In this document: positions 1 to 8,560 of the stretch, one piece after another
How the letters are laid out: every line of letters begins with the position of its first letter
How positions within the stretch are numbered: the first letter of the stretch is position 1
NCBI RefSeq assembly: GCF_002160895.1
Contig: NZ_NFLL01000014.1
Location: forward strand, 1-64,000
Direction of reading: 5' to 3'
Length of the DNA: 64,000 bases
DNA from: Faecalibacterium sp. An122
GTDB lineage: Bacteria > Bacillota > Clostridia > Oscillospirales > Ruminococcaceae
Program-made: the position numbers and the translations under genes
Notes under the pieces: model-generated
The model's input: the letters and a program-made list of their open reading frames with translations, nothing else
The model's database searches: none
Told to the model about the DNA's origin: nothing

Positions 1-17
1 TTTCCGCTCCGCTGGGG

Positions 18-66
18 CCAGAGGGCCAGGGAGGGGGTTTCGACTCCCCCTCCCTAGGCCCTCTGG
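18..66. repeat. Long GC-rich inverted repeat
   Basis: CCAGAGGGCC (18-27) pairs with GGCCCTCTGG (57-66), and GGGAGGGGG (29-37) pairs with CCCCCTCCC (46-54), giving about 19 base pairs around a short TTTCGACT loop. A second hairpin, CCAGGGG/CCCCTGG, follows at 88-104. No T-run follows, so this is not a classical terminator. The function is unknown. Confidence 0.6.
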
Positions 67-289
67 ACTCCCTACCCACCCTAACGACCAGGGGAGACCC
101 CTGGACCCAGATAGGGAAGTCGCGGCGTTCAAAAGCCTAAAAAACACTGTCATGCCTGGCCCGTGGAAACTTACAGGGCCTCAAACGGCGGCACGGGTGT
201 TTTTCTTAACGGCTTTTGCCCGCCGCTCCGATTGCTGAGTGCGACCGCTCTGGCGGTCGCGGGGCCCGTGGGTAAGCCTATAACAACAG

Positions 290-320
290 AAAACCCCCGC
301 CTCTTTTTGAGAAGCGGGGG
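290..320 (-). terminator. Candidate terminator downstream of the DUF4364 gene
   Basis: CCCCCGC (294-300) pairs with GCGGGGG (314-320). Read on the minus strand the stem is followed by TTTTCTG, which fits an intrinsic terminator for the DUF4364 gene, although it lies about 210 bases past that stop codon. Confidence 0.4.
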
Positions 321-488
321 ACTTTGTTGTTGCTTTTTCAGACGTGCCGGACAAGAAAATCAGGTCATCCGAAACCTCGGACTCACCGGGCCGCAGGCCG
401 GGAGCCTCATAAAGCGGCTGAAAGTTTGCCGCCGGCAGGGCTTGGTGAAGTCCACAGCAGTCAGCGGTACCAGGTGAAAAGCTTTTTG

Positions 489-553
489 GTTCCTTTTTCT
501 CGAAAAAGGAACTCGAAAAAGGAACTTGCCTACTTTTTCTCCGAAAAAGTAGG
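489..553. repeat. Two near-identical A/T-centred palindromes
   Basis: Two palindromes built on CTTTTTCTC(C)GAAAAAG lie side by side: 489-512 with GTTCC/GGAAC arms and 529-553 with CCTAC/GTAGG arms, with a half copy (TCGAAAAAGGAAC) between them. The second overlaps the 3' end of the DUF4364 gene and supplies its last codons (TFSEKK) and stop. They look like members of a short palindromic repeat family and could also act in mRNA 3'-end formation. Confidence 0.6.
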
Positions 554-1102
554 TTCCTCTTCGGTCAGCTTGTTGATGAGGAGCTGGTAGATCTCGTTGC
601 CCTTGAGGATGAACTGTTTTTTCACCTGTTCGGCGGTGAGGCGGTCGGGCATCCCCAGGTCCAGGGAGAAAAGTTTTTCGTCCAGGCGGTTGATGGTGCA
701 GTGGACGGTGCAGCGGCCCATTTCGCCCTCGGTGATGGTGGCGCTGTACTCCGCCCGCTTGCGGGACCACAGCTGTGCCTTGAGTACGGCGGCCACCGCC
801 TTTTCCCGGACGCTGCGGGGCAGGTCGTAAGCCAGCTCCCCGGCCACCTTGCGCCCCTTGTCGGTGATGGTGAACAGCCCTTCGGCATCCACCTGCACCA
901 GACCCTGACGCCGGATGTCGTCCAGCCCCGAACCGATCTCGAAATAATTCACCAGCTGGGTGTCCATCAGGGCAGTTTCCAGCTGATGCTGGGACACCGC
1001 GCCGGTGTTCTGCACCAGATAACACAGCAGCAGCCGGATCTCGGTGCCGGTGGTCAGTCCGCCGGGCCGGACCCCGGCGGTAAAGGCGTCGCGTTCAGCC
1101 AT
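530..1102 (-). CDS. DUF4364 family protein
   Basis: A 190-residue protein of the DUF4364 family, which is common in Clostridia and has no settled function. The N-terminal region (about residues 17-90) reads as a winged-helix-like domain (GTEIRLLLCYLVQNTGAVSQ, then DIRRQGLVQV); the rest is mixed alpha/beta. The start has AAAGGA about 12 bases upstream. The last residues are encoded by a palindromic repeat (529-553), so the C-terminus may be a recent extension. It has its own promoter, which overlaps the end of the upstream S1-like gene. A DNA-binding role is an inference from the fold. Confidence 0.8.
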   Translation of the reverse strand: MAERDAFTAGVRPGGLTTGTEIRLLLCYLVQNTGAVSQHQLETALMDTQLVNYFEIGSGLDDIRRQGLVQVDAEGLFTITDKGRKVAGELAYDLPRSVREKAVAAVLKAQLWSRKRAEYSATITEGEMGRCTVHCTINRLDEKLFSLDLGMPDRLTAEQVKKQFILKGNEIYQLLINKLTEEEPTFSEKK

Positions 1103-1165
1103 GTTTCTTCACATCCTTTTATGATGAGGCGGGCATGGCCCGCCATAGAGCTTGCGTATGCTACC

Positions 1166-1194
1166 AGTATAAAAGGTTTCGGCCCGGATTTCAA
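1166..1194 (-). promoter_or_regulatory. Sigma-A promoter for the DUF4364 gene
   Basis: On the minus strand TTGAAA (1189-1194) lies 17 bases from TATACT (1166-1171). The -35 box overlaps the stop codon of the S1-like gene. A hairpin (GGCGGGC/GCCCGCC, near 1122-1139) sits in the leader. Confidence 0.65.
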
Positions 1195-2126
1195 GCCGGA
1201 TTCAGGGCCGGGCAGGCGAATTCGGTGACGATCTGCTTTTTGCTCTCGGGGGTGGAGTAGACCCAGTGGTCGATGTGGCCCTCAGTGACGAAATATTGCA
1301 GGTCAAAGCGGTGGTTCTGGCCCAGGGTGCGGTTGACGATCACCAGCTTGATCTTCATTTTTTCGGGCAGGATGCTCTTGATGTAGACGCTGACGGCCTG
1401 GCCCGGGCGCAGGTCGGGACAGCTCTCGGCCAGCCCGGCCAGATTGGGCGCGATCTCCACAAAGGTGCCGTACTCCTCGATGCTGCGGACAATCCCCACC
1501 ACCGTCTCCCCGGGGGAGAAGGCGGCGGCGTTTTCGGCCCAGGTCCCCAGCAGCTCCCGGATGGTCAGAACAAACCGGCCCTGGGCGTCCCGGCTGCGCA
1601 GGGCGCAGAGGATCTGCTGCCCCACGCTGACCCGGTCGGCGGGGGAGGAGATGCGGCTCACCGACATGCAGTCGATGGGCAGCAGGGCGCTGATGCCGCA
1701 GCCCACGTCGCAGAAGGCCCCAAAGGATTCGATGTGGGTCACCGCACAGGGCAGAATGTCCCCCGGGGCCAGGGTATCCAGATATTCCTCCCGGCACATC
1801 TGCTGGGCCCTCGCCCGGGACAGCCGGTAATAGGGCCGGCCCTGGGCGTCCTCCTCAAGCCCTTCGATCACAAAGCAGGTGGCCCGCCCCACCCGGGTGA
1901 GCACCGCAATGTCCCGCACCGCGCCGGTGCCGGCCCCCTCGGCGCATTCGGCGAAGGGCATGATCCCACGCACCCCGCCCAGCTCAAAGCGGAGCTGGCG
2001 CTGGGTGTCGAACGCCAGGGCGGTGCTCTGGAGGATTTCTCCCCCCGCCATGGCGGCCCGCAGCTCGGCGCTGCTCAGGCGGGACGCGTCACGATAGTTG
2101 CCTTCGGTTCTGAAGCTTTGCATCAT
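1191..2126 (-). CDS. S1 RNA-binding domain protein (ribosomal protein S1-like)
   Basis: A 311-residue protein with two readable S1/OB domains, about residues 121-191 (GDILPCAVTHIESFGAFCDV) and 206-266 (GETVVGIVRSIEEYGTFVEI), and a more degenerate one before them (about 30-105). The ESFGAF and EYGTFVEI strands are the S1 RNA-binding signature. Firmicute S1 homologues of this size bind RNA and may help mRNA recruitment to ribosomes or RNA turnover. It starts at a double ATG with AGAGGA upstream and is transcribed away from the DUF951/prfA genes. It lacks the usual four to six repeats of proteobacterial RpsA, so a full ribosomal S1 role is uncertain. Confidence 0.8.
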   Translation of the reverse strand: MMQSFRTEGNYRDASRLSSAELRAAMAGGEILQSTALAFDTQRQLRFELGGVRGIMPFAECAEGAGTGAVRDIAVLTRVGRATCFVIEGLEEDAQGRPYYRLSRARAQQMCREEYLDTLAPGDILPCAVTHIESFGAFCDVGCGISALLPIDCMSVSRISSPADRVSVGQQILCALRSRDAQGRFVLTIRELLGTWAENAAAFSPGETVVGIVRSIEEYGTFVEIAPNLAGLAESCPDLRPGQAVSVYIKSILPEKMKIKLVIVNRTLGQNHRFDLQYFVTEGHIDHWVYSTPESKKQIVTEFACPALNPA

Positions 2127-2215
2127 CTTTCATTCCTCTTTCTTCGGTTCAGTTGCATTGCGGCCAGACGGCCAGGCGGCCTGGTAACAGCATATGCGAA
2201 TTTTTTGTAGGGTAT

Positions 2216-2244
2216 TTGCTTTTTACATGCGTTTGGTTTATACT
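2216..2244 (+). promoter_or_regulatory. Sigma-A promoter for the DUF951/prfA operon
   Basis: TTGCTT (2216-2221) and TATACT (2239-2244) are separated by 17 bases. It would start an mRNA near 2251 covering DUF951, prfA, ywlC, coaE and the transglycosylase, which follow with short gaps or overlaps. Confidence 0.6.
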
Positions 2245-2304
2245 ATGGAATGCGGCCCCGCCGGCGTCGGCGGCCGCACAGCCAGCCAGGAAAGGAGCCT
2301 GCCC

Positions 2305-2502
2305 ATGGATATCGCCGTCGGAGACATCATTCAGACCCGCAAAAAGCATCCCTGCGGCGCCTCCAGCTTTGAGGTGCTGCGTGTGGGGATGGATTTTCGC
2401 ATCCGCTGCACAGGCTGCGGACGCGAGGTCATGCTGCCCCGGGTCAAGATCGAAAAGAACATCAAAAAGGTCATCAAGCCCACCCCGGAAGGGGAGCGCT
2501 AG
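2305..2502 (+). CDS. DUF951 family protein
   Basis: A 65-residue small protein beginning MDIAVGDIIQTRKKHPCG. It matches the DUF951 family, which has a beta-rich fold with a conserved basic face and a CTGCGR cysteine pair (residues 35 and 38). The family is widespread in Firmicutes and of unknown role; nucleic-acid binding has been suggested from the fold. The start is ATG at 2305 with AAAGGAG at 2291-2297; an open frame continues upstream but has no ribosome site. It is followed closely by prfA, which suggests a link to translation. Confidence 0.85.
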   Translation: MDIAVGDIIQTRKKHPCGASSFEVLRVGMDFRIRCTGCGREVMLPRVKIEKNIKKVIKPTPEGER

Positions 2503-2553
2503 CCGCTTTTGCATGGGAGCAAACGTTTCGATGCAGAAAGGAGCGAACCTTTT

Positions 2554-3630
2554 TTGAACCTGGAACAACAGATGGAGGCGGTGAGCCGGCGTTTTGCCGA
2601 GCTGTCCCACCGGCTGAACCAGCCTGAGACGACGGCGGACCCGGCCAAGTTCCGGCAGCTGATGCAGGAATACCACGAGGCCGAGCCGGTGGTGAACACC
2701 TGGCGGGCCTGGCAGACCGAGCTGGATCACCTGGCACAGGCAAAAGCCCTGCTCGCGGGCGAGGATGCCCAGGAGCCGGACTTCAAGCAAATGATACAGC
2801 AGGAAATCTGCGAAAAAACACAATCCGCGGCGAAACTGGAAAATTCTCTCAAACTTCTTCTTTTGCCCCGGGATGAATACGACGGCCGCAGCGTCATCGT
2901 GGAGGTGCGCAGCGGCGTCGGCGGGGAAGAGGCGGCCCTGTTTGCCCACAGCCTGGTGCGGATGTACAGCATGTACGCCCAGTCCCGGCATTGGCAGATG
3001 GAGCTGCTCAACCTCAGCGAGACCGAGCTGGGAGGCGTCCGGGAGGCAGTGTTCGCCGTCAACGGCCAGGGCGCCTACAGCCGCCTGAAATTTGAGAGCG
3101 GGGTCCATCGGGTGCAGCGGGTGCCCGACACCGAGACCCAGGGCCGGATTCACACCTCGACGGCCACGGTGGCGGTGCTGCCCCAGGCCGAGGAGGTGGA
3201 GGTGGAGCTGGACATGAAGGATCTGCGGATCGACACCTTCCGTTCATCGGGGGCGGGCGGCCAGCATATCAATAAGACATCCAGCGCCATCCGCATCACC
3301 CACCTGCCCACCGGCATGGTGGTGGAGTGCCAGAACGAGCGCAGCCAGTTCCAGAACAAGGACAAAGCCCTGGAAATCCTGCGCAGCCGGCTGCTGGCCC
3401 AGAAAAAGAGCGAACAGCAGAGCGCCATCAACGCCGGCCGCCAGGCCCAGGTGGGCACCGGCGACCGCAGCGAAAAGATCCGCACCTACAATTTCCCCCA
3501 GGACCGCTGCACCGACCATCGGATCGGCCTCACCGTCCACAACCTGGACAAGGTGATGGACGGCAACCTGGACGAGGTGCTGGACGCCCTGATTATGAAG
3601 GAACAGGCCGAAAAGCTGTCCCGGCTTTGA
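2554..3630 (+). CDS. prfA: Peptide chain release factor 1
   Basis: A 358-residue class I release factor that ends translation at UAA and UAG codons in the ribosomal A site. It carries the GGQ motif (SSGAGGQHINKTSSAIR), which acts at the peptidyl transferase centre, and the RF1-type P-x-T stop-codon reader as PDT within HRVQRVPDTETQGRIH. I place the start at TTG 2554, ten bases after AAAGGAG (2537-2543), because this gives the usual RF1 length; the longer frame from 2509 has no ribosome site. The neighbours DUF951, Sua5 and CoaE are core genes. Confidence 0.95.
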   Translation: MNLEQQMEAVSRRFAELSHRLNQPETTADPAKFRQLMQEYHEAEPVVNTWRAWQTELDHLAQAKALLAGEDAQEPDFKQMIQQEICEKTQSAAKLENSLKLLLLPRDEYDGRSVIVEVRSGVGGEEAALFAHSLVRMYSMYAQSRHWQMELLNLSETELGGVREAVFAVNGQGAYSRLKFESGVHRVQRVPDTETQGRIHTSTATVAVLPQAEEVEVELDMKDLRIDTFRSSGAGGQHINKTSSAIRITHLPTGMVVECQNERSQFQNKDKALEILRSRLLAQKKSEQQSAINAGRQAQVGTGDRSEKIRTYNFPQDRCTDHRIGLTVHNLDKVMDGNLDEVLDALIMKEQAEKLSRL

Positions 3631-3674
3631 GCGGCCCGGACGAGAATTGAAAACTGGAAAGCAGATGAATCACT

Positions 3675-4700
3675 ATGGAGATTGAAACCCTTCTCTGCCC
3701 GGCGGACGACGCGGGAATTGCCCGGGCGGCCGCCCTGCTGCGGCAGGGGGAGATTTTGGCCCTGCCCACCGAGACGGTGTACGGCATCGCCGCCGACGCC
3801 CGCAATGGCAAGGCGGTGGCCAAGATATTTGAGGCCAAGGGCCGACCCCAGGATAACCCCCTCATCGTCCACATTGACGATGTGAAGATGCTGCCGGGCC
3901 TGGTCAGCGAGTTCCCCGAGCGGGCCCAGCTGCTGGCGGCGGCCTTCTGGCCGGGTCCGCTGACCATCATCATGCCCCGGGGCCCCGAGGTGGCAGACGA
4001 GTGCTGCGCCGGGCTGGATACGGTGGGCATCCGGATGCCCAGCCACCCGGTGGTCCGCCGTGTCATCGAGGCCAGCGGCTGCGCCTTTGCGGCGCCGTCG
4101 GCCAATTTGTCGGGCAAACCCAGCCCCACCACCGCCCAGGACGTCTGGACCGATATGCAGGGCCGCCTGCCCCTGATTCTGGACGGCGGGGCCTGTGCCG
4201 TGGGGGTGGAGTCCACCGTGGTGTCGGTGGTGGGGGAGAAACCCACCCTCCTGCGCCCCGGCTACATCACCCTGGAGGACCTGGAACGGGCCCTGGGGGA
4301 GGAAGTGGTCCTGTCGGGGGCCATTCTGGAAAAGCTGGCCGAGGGCGAGGTGGCCCGCAGCCCCGGCATGAAGTACAAACATTACGCCCCCAAGGCGGAT
4401 ATCACCATCCTGAACGGCAGCTTTGACCAGTTCAAGGCCTATGTCCAGGCCCATGCCGACCAGGACCCCGCCTGCCTGTGCTTCACCGGCGAGGCGGCCC
4501 GGCTGCCTTTCCCCTGCGTGGAATACGGCCGGGAAGGGGACGGGGCGGACCAGTCCAAACACATTTTCCGGTGCCTGCGGGCCCTGGATGAACAGGGGGA
4601 CCGGGTGGTCTACGCCCGCTGCCCCCAGAAGGACGGCGTGTCCATGGCGGTGTACAACCGCCTGATCCGCGCCGCGGCGTTCCGGGTGATCGACCTATGA
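3675..4700 (+). CDS. ywlC: L-threonylcarbamoyladenylate synthase (Sua5/YwlC)
   Basis: A 341-residue Sua5-type enzyme that makes threonylcarbamoyl-AMP from threonine, bicarbonate and ATP, the first step of the t6A37 modification of ANN-decoding tRNAs. The YrdC-like domain fills about residues 8-190 (LPTETVYGIAADA, KGRPQDNPLIVHI, PSANLSGKPSPT, GVESTVVSV) and the Sua5 C-terminal domain about 215-335. The linker SPGMKYKHYAPKA is typical. Its stop overlaps the coaE start (ATGATGA), showing translational coupling. Confidence 0.93.
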   Translation: MEIETLLCPADDAGIARAAALLRQGEILALPTETVYGIAADARNGKAVAKIFEAKGRPQDNPLIVHIDDVKMLPGLVSEFPERAQLLAAAFWPGPLTIIMPRGPEVADECCAGLDTVGIRMPSHPVVRRVIEASGCAFAAPSANLSGKPSPTTAQDVWTDMQGRLPLILDGGACAVGVESTVVSVVGEKPTLLRPGYITLEDLERALGEEVVLSGAILEKLAEGEVARSPGMKYKHYAPKADITILNGSFDQFKAYVQAHADQDPACLCFTGEAARLPFPCVEYGREGDGADQSKHIFRCLRALDEQGDRVVYARCPQKDGVSMAVYNRLIRAAAFRVIDL

Positions 4701-5317
4701 TGACGGTAGCCATCACAGGCCGCAGCGGCTGCGGCAAATCCACCGTGACCGAATGTTTTGTGGCCCGGGGCATCCCCACTGTGGACGCCGACCAGCTGTC
4801 CCGCCAGATCCTGCAGCCCGGCTCGCCGGTGCTGGAGAAGCTGGCGGCACGGTTCGGGCCGGATATCCTGGAGGATGGGGTGCTCAACCGCCGCCTGCTG
4901 GCGGACCGGGCTTTCGCCACCCCCGAGGGCAAACAGGCCCTGGACGCCATCACCCATCCCGCCATTGTAGAGGGGATTCAGGCGGCGGGCCGGGCGGCCC
5001 GTCAGGCCGGCAGCCCCCTCTTTGTCATCGACGGGGCGGTGCTGGTGGGCAGCGCCCTGGATGGGGCGTGGGACCGCCTGGTGGTGGTGGCCGCCCCCTA
5101 TGAGACCAGCGTCCAGCGGATTGTCCTGCGGGACGGCATCCGGCCCGAAATGGCCCGGCGCCGCCTGGACGCCCAGCTGCCCGAGGCCCGGCTGCGGGCC
5201 CGGGCGGACGTGGTGCTGGAAAACGACGGCACCCGGGACCAGCTGCGCCAAAAGGCCGAGGCCCTGGTGGACCAGCTGCTGGCCCAGGCAAAGGGAGGTG
5301 CGGTTGAGAGGATTTGA
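4697..5317 (+). CDS. coaE: Dephospho-CoA kinase
   Basis: A 206-residue P-loop kinase that phosphorylates dephospho-CoA, the last step of coenzyme A synthesis. The Walker A motif GRSGCGKST is at residues 8-16, and DADQLSRQI, HPAIVEGI and the lid region RIVLRDGIRPEMARRRLDAQ are typical of CoaE. It overlaps ywlC by four bases and its stop lies just before the transglycosylase start. An alternative start is the next ATG at 4700. Confidence 0.93.
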   Translation: MMTVAITGRSGCGKSTVTECFVARGIPTVDADQLSRQILQPGSPVLEKLAARFGPDILEDGVLNRRLLADRAFATPEGKQALDAITHPAIVEGIQAAGRAARQAGSPLFVIDGAVLVGSALDGAWDRLVVVAAPYETSVQRIVLRDGIRPEMARRRLDAQLPEARLRARADVVLENDGTRDQLRQKAEALVDQLLAQAKGGAVERI

Positions 5318-5319
5318 AC

Positions 5320-5880
5320 GTGCGAAAGAGACTCATCGCCCTGATTCTGGCGGTGGTGGTGCTGGCCTGTATGCCGGCCCTGGTGCGCCAGGTGGAGCGG
5401 CAGCTCTACCCCTGCAAATTCCCCGATATCGTCCATACTTACGCGGCGGAATATGACCTGGACTCCCTGCTGATCTATACCTTTATCCGCACCGAGAGCG
5501 GCTTTGACCCCGAGGCGGTGTCCAATATGGGGGCCCGCGGCCTGATGCAGATGACCGAGGAAACCTTCGACTGGCTCAAGACCAAGCTGGCCCCCCAGGA
5601 GGACCTGACCTTTGACGACCTCTATGACCCCGACTGCGCGGTGCGGTTCGGGGCGTATTACCTGCGGCTGTGCCTGGACCGGTACGGCGGGGACGTGGCC
5701 ACCGCGGCCGCGGCCTATCACAGCGGGTGGGGGACGGTGGACAGCCTGCTCAACCGCGAGGACTATGCGGGGGACGGCCGGACCCTGCCCAGCTTCCCCT
5801 ACAGCAACATGAACCACTACGTGGAGAAGATTCTCCGCAGCTATGAACGCTATACGGAGCTGTACGGCTCCAGTATATAA
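5320..5880 (+). CDS. Lytic transglycosylase (SLT domain)
   Basis: A 186-residue soluble lytic transglycosylase-like protein that would cut peptidoglycan to 1,6-anhydromuropeptides. It has an N-terminal hydrophobic segment (residues about 4-23) that anchors or exports it, then an SLT domain with the catalytic glutamate in IRTESGF (E59), GARGLMQMT and the AAAAYHSGWGTVDS helix. The GTG start at 5320 is preferred over TTG 5314 because the GAGAGG ribosome site ends only one base before 5314. It ends the prfA-coaE gene run. Confidence 0.9.
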   Translation: MRKRLIALILAVVVLACMPALVRQVERQLYPCKFPDIVHTYAAEYDLDSLLIYTFIRTESGFDPEAVSNMGARGLMQMTEETFDWLKTKLAPQEDLTFDDLYDPDCAVRFGAYYLRLCLDRYGGDVATAAAAYHSGWGTVDSLLNREDYAGDGRTLPSFPYSNMNHYVEKILRSYERYTELYGSSI

Positions 5881-5947
5881 AAATGAAAAAGGGCGTCTGC
5901 GGGCCGCTCCCCGCTCCGCCCTTCGGATGGAAAACGAGGTATACACT

Positions 5948-7351
5948 ATGAAAGAACTGACCGAAATGCAGAAGAAGGCCAAAGAGCTTCTGTATGAGCC
6001 CGAGTACAAGTCGGACAAGGACGCCGCTGTGCGCCAGGCTGCCGCAGACTTTGCCGAGGGCTACAAGGATTTCATCACCCGCTGCAAGACCGAGCGGGAG
6101 GTAGCCGTCTACGCTGAGAAGGCCCTGCAGGACGCCGGCTATCAGCTGTTTGACGACCGCAAGAAGTACAACCCCGGCGACAAGGTCTATTGGATCCACC
6201 ACAAGAAGGTGGTTCTGTGCGCCACCATCGGCACCCGCTCCCTGGAGGACGGCTTCCGCCTGATGATCGCCCACATCGACAGCCCCCGCCTGGACATCCG
6301 TCCCAACCCCCTGTATGAGGCTGCCCACTTCAGCTACTTCAAGACCCACTACTACGGCGGCATCCGCAAGTATCAGTGGGCCACCATGCCCCTGGCCATC
6401 CATGGCGTGCTGACCCGCGCCGACGGCAGCTCGGTCACCGTCCAGGTGGGCGAGGACGTGGGGGATCCCGCTTTCTGCATCACCGACCTGCTGCCCCACC
6501 TGAGCGCCGAGCAGAACAAGCGTGAGCTGTCCGACGGCATCCGCGGCGAGGAGCTGAACATCCTGATTGGTTCCGACGCCGTGGCCGACGAGGACATCAA
6601 GGAGAAGGTCAAGCTCAGCACCATGATGCTGCTGAACGAGAAGTACGGCATCACCGAGAAGGACTTCACCCGCGCCGAGCTGGAGATCGTCCCCGCCACC
6701 CCCGCCCGCGACATCGGCTTTGACCGGTCCATGATCGGCGGCTACGGCCAGGATGACCGCGTGGACGCATACCCCGCCCTGATGGCCGAGATCGAGGTCA
6801 AGAACCCCGCCTACACCACCGTCTGCGTCCTGGCAGACAAGGAGGAGATCGGCAGCTACGGCATCACCGGCATGGGCAGCGCCTTCACCTATGACTGGCT
6901 GCGCCAGCTGTGCGCCTGCCAGGGCGCCGACTCCATCCGCGCCTTCCGCAGCAGCCTGTGCCTGTCGGCGGACGTCACCGCCGCCTATGACCCCACCTGG
7001 GCCAGCGCATTCGAGCCCCAGAACGGCACCTATGCAGGCCGCGGCGTGGCCTTCTTCAAGTACACCGGCAGCCGCGGCAAGAGCGCTGCCAACGACGCCA
7101 CCGCCGAGCAGATGGGCTACCTGACCCGTATGCTGGATGAGGCCGGCGTGGCATGGCAGGTGGGCGAGCTGGGCCGCATCGACCTGGGCGGCGGCGGCAC
7201 CGTGGCCACCGAGGTGGCCCGCTACGGCATCCCCGTGGTGGACATCGGCGTGCCGGTGCTGTCCATGCACTCTCCCTTCGAGGTGGTCAGCAAGACCGAC
7301 CTGTACATGGCTTACCGTGCGTTCAGCACCTTTGCAGCCGCGAAGGAGTAA
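5948..7351 (+). CDS. M18 family aminopeptidase
   Basis: A 467-residue cytoplasmic zinc aminopeptidase of family M18 (aspartyl aminopeptidase/aminopeptidase I group), which removes N-terminal residues from peptides. Metal-binding segments are visible: IAHIDSPRLD (H109, D111), GGYGQDDRVDAY, ADKEEIGSYG and LSMHSPFEVV near the end. The ATG at 5948 has a GAGG ribosome site in AACGAGG; the longer frame includes residues from the preceding gene's end. Codon use is strongly biased toward C-ending codons, unlike its neighbours, which suggests high expression. Confidence 0.93.
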   Translation: MKELTEMQKKAKELLYEPEYKSDKDAAVRQAAADFAEGYKDFITRCKTEREVAVYAEKALQDAGYQLFDDRKKYNPGDKVYWIHHKKVVLCATIGTRSLEDGFRLMIAHIDSPRLDIRPNPLYEAAHFSYFKTHYYGGIRKYQWATMPLAIHGVLTRADGSSVTVQVGEDVGDPAFCITDLLPHLSAEQNKRELSDGIRGEELNILIGSDAVADEDIKEKVKLSTMMLLNEKYGITEKDFTRAELEIVPATPARDIGFDRSMIGGYGQDDRVDAYPALMAEIEVKNPAYTTVCVLADKEEIGSYGITGMGSAFTYDWLRQLCACQGADSIRAFRSSLCLSADVTAAYDPTWASAFEPQNGTYAGRGVAFFKYTGSRGKSAANDATAEQMGYLTRMLDEAGVAWQVGELGRIDLGGGGTVATEVARYGIPVVDIGVPVLSMHSPFEVVSKTDLYMAYRAFSTFAAAKE

Positions 7352-7371
7352 ACCCAAAAGCGTAACCCCGT

Positions 7372-7406
7372 GGAGCGGCGCGGCGTCAGCCTGCGCCGCT
7401 CCTTTT
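7372..7406 (+). terminator. Intrinsic terminator after the M18 gene
   Basis: GGAGCGGCGC (7372-7381) pairs with GCGCCGCTCC (7393-7402), followed by TTTT. The permease gene starts 21 bases later, so some read-through may feed it. Confidence 0.8.
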
Positions 7407-7426
7407 GCGGGTTGGGGGAGGATCGT

Positions 7427-8560
7427 ATGACAAAACTCAAGCAGTTTCTCAAACAGGAGACGGTGCTGGCGGTGGCGGCGGCCCTGGCGGTGGTTTCGGC
7501 CTTTTTTGTCCGGCCGGACGCGGCCTATCTGGGGTATATTGACTGGCGCACCCTGGCGATTTTGTTTTCCCTGATGACGGTGATGGCGGGCCTGCGGCGG
7601 CAGGGCGTCTTTGACCGGATGGGCCGGGCCCTGCTGGCCTTGAGCGGCGGCACCATGCAGCTGGTGCTGGTGCTGGTGGGTCTGTGCTTTTTCGGCAGCA
7701 TGTTCATCACCAACGACGTGGCCCTGCTGACCTTTGTGCCCTTCACCTTTGCGGTGCTGGACAGCATGGGCGGCGAAATGCGCCGGAAGCTGGCCCTGCC
7801 GGTGGTGTGCATGCAGACGGTGGCGGCCAACCTGGGCAGTATGCTCACCCCCATCGGCAACCCCCAGAACCTCTACCTCTACGGCAAGAGCGGCATGGGG
7901 ATGGGGGCCTTTGTGGCCCTGATGCTGCCCTACAGCCTGGCATCCCTGGTGATGCTGGTGGCCTGGGCGGTGCTGGTGTGCCGGGGCCAGCGGTCGGGGT
8001 CGGGGCCCTTCCTGGAGTCCCGCCAGAACGCCCCCTCCAGCCGCAGAATCATCGGCATGTATGGCGTGCTGTTTGTGGTCTGCCTGCTGGCGGTGATGCG
8101 GGTGCTGCCCTATGGGGCAGCCCTGGCGGCGGTGTTTTTGGCGGCCCTGGCGGCCGACCGGGATACCCTGGGCGGGGTGGACTATTCGCTGCTGCTGACC
8201 TTTGTGGCCTTCTTCATCTTCATCGGCAACCTGGGCCGGATTCCCGCCTTTTCCAGCTGGCTGCAGGGGATCATCGCCGGGCGGGAGGTGCTGGTGTCGG
8301 TGCTGGCCTCCCAGGTCACCAGCAACGTCCCGGCGGCGCTGCTGCTGTCCGGCTTCACCCAGAACACCCAGGCCCTCATCATCGGCACCAACCTGGGCGG
8401 CCTGGGCACCCTGATTGCCTCCATGGCCAGCCTGATTTCCTACCGCCAGATTGCCCGGGAGGAGCCGGAGGGGAAGGGAAAGTACTTCGCCCTGTTCACC
8501 CTGTCCAATGTGGTGTTTTTGGCGGCCCTGCTGGGCCTGTGGGCAGTGCTGTCCCTGTGA
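7427..8560 (+). CDS. Anion permease of the ArsB/NhaD/CitM superfamily
   Basis: A 377-residue inner-membrane carrier with about ten hydrophobic segments. It resembles the citrate/ArsB/NhaD-like permeases (ion transporter superfamily): NLGSMLTPIGNPQNLYLY in the middle and SNVPAALLLSGFT near the end are the two characteristic repeat hairpins that bind substrate and cation. The substrate is not clear; dicarboxylate, citrate or another anion with Na+ are options. The ATG at 7427 follows a strong GGGGGAGG ribosome site. Confidence 0.82.
   Translation: MTKLKQFLKQETVLAVAAALAVVSAFFVRPDAAYLGYIDWRTLAILFSLMTVMAGLRRQGVFDRMGRALLALSGGTMQLVLVLVGLCFFGSMFITNDVALLTFVPFTFAVLDSMGGEMRRKLALPVVCMQTVAANLGSMLTPIGNPQNLYLYGKSGMGMGAFVALMLPYSLASLVMLVAWAVLVCRGQRSGSGPFLESRQNAPSSRRIIGMYGVLFVVCLLAVMRVLPYGAALAAVFLAALAADRDTLGGVDYSLLLTFVAFFIFIGNLGRIPAFSSWLQGIIAGREVLVSVLASQVTSNVPAALLLSGFTQNTQALIIGTNLGGLGTLIASMASLISYRQIAREEPEGKGKYFALFTLSNVVFLAALLGLWAVLSL

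Larger units (their letters stand above)
1..529. other. Intergenic, palindrome-rich DNA at the window start
   Basis: No convincing protein gene is seen here; the open frames have no homology I recognise and no good ribosome binding site. The stretch holds several strong hairpins: a long one at 18-66, a 7-bp one at 88-104, a perfect 8-bp one at 241-260, a terminator-like one at 290-320 and palindromes at 489-553. Such dense secondary structure suggests the downstream flank of a gene left of the window or a repeat-derived region. Confidence 0.5.

Noticed and set aside
1266-2210. Long plus-strand open frame opposite the S1-like gene.
   Set aside because: The minus strand encodes two clear S1 domains; the plus-strand product is Gly/His/Pro-rich with no recognisable domain.
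3111-3140. PDT in prfA as an unusual stop-codon reader (E. coli has PAT).
   Set aside because: The middle residue of the P-x-T motif varies among RF1 proteins, so this is normal RF1.
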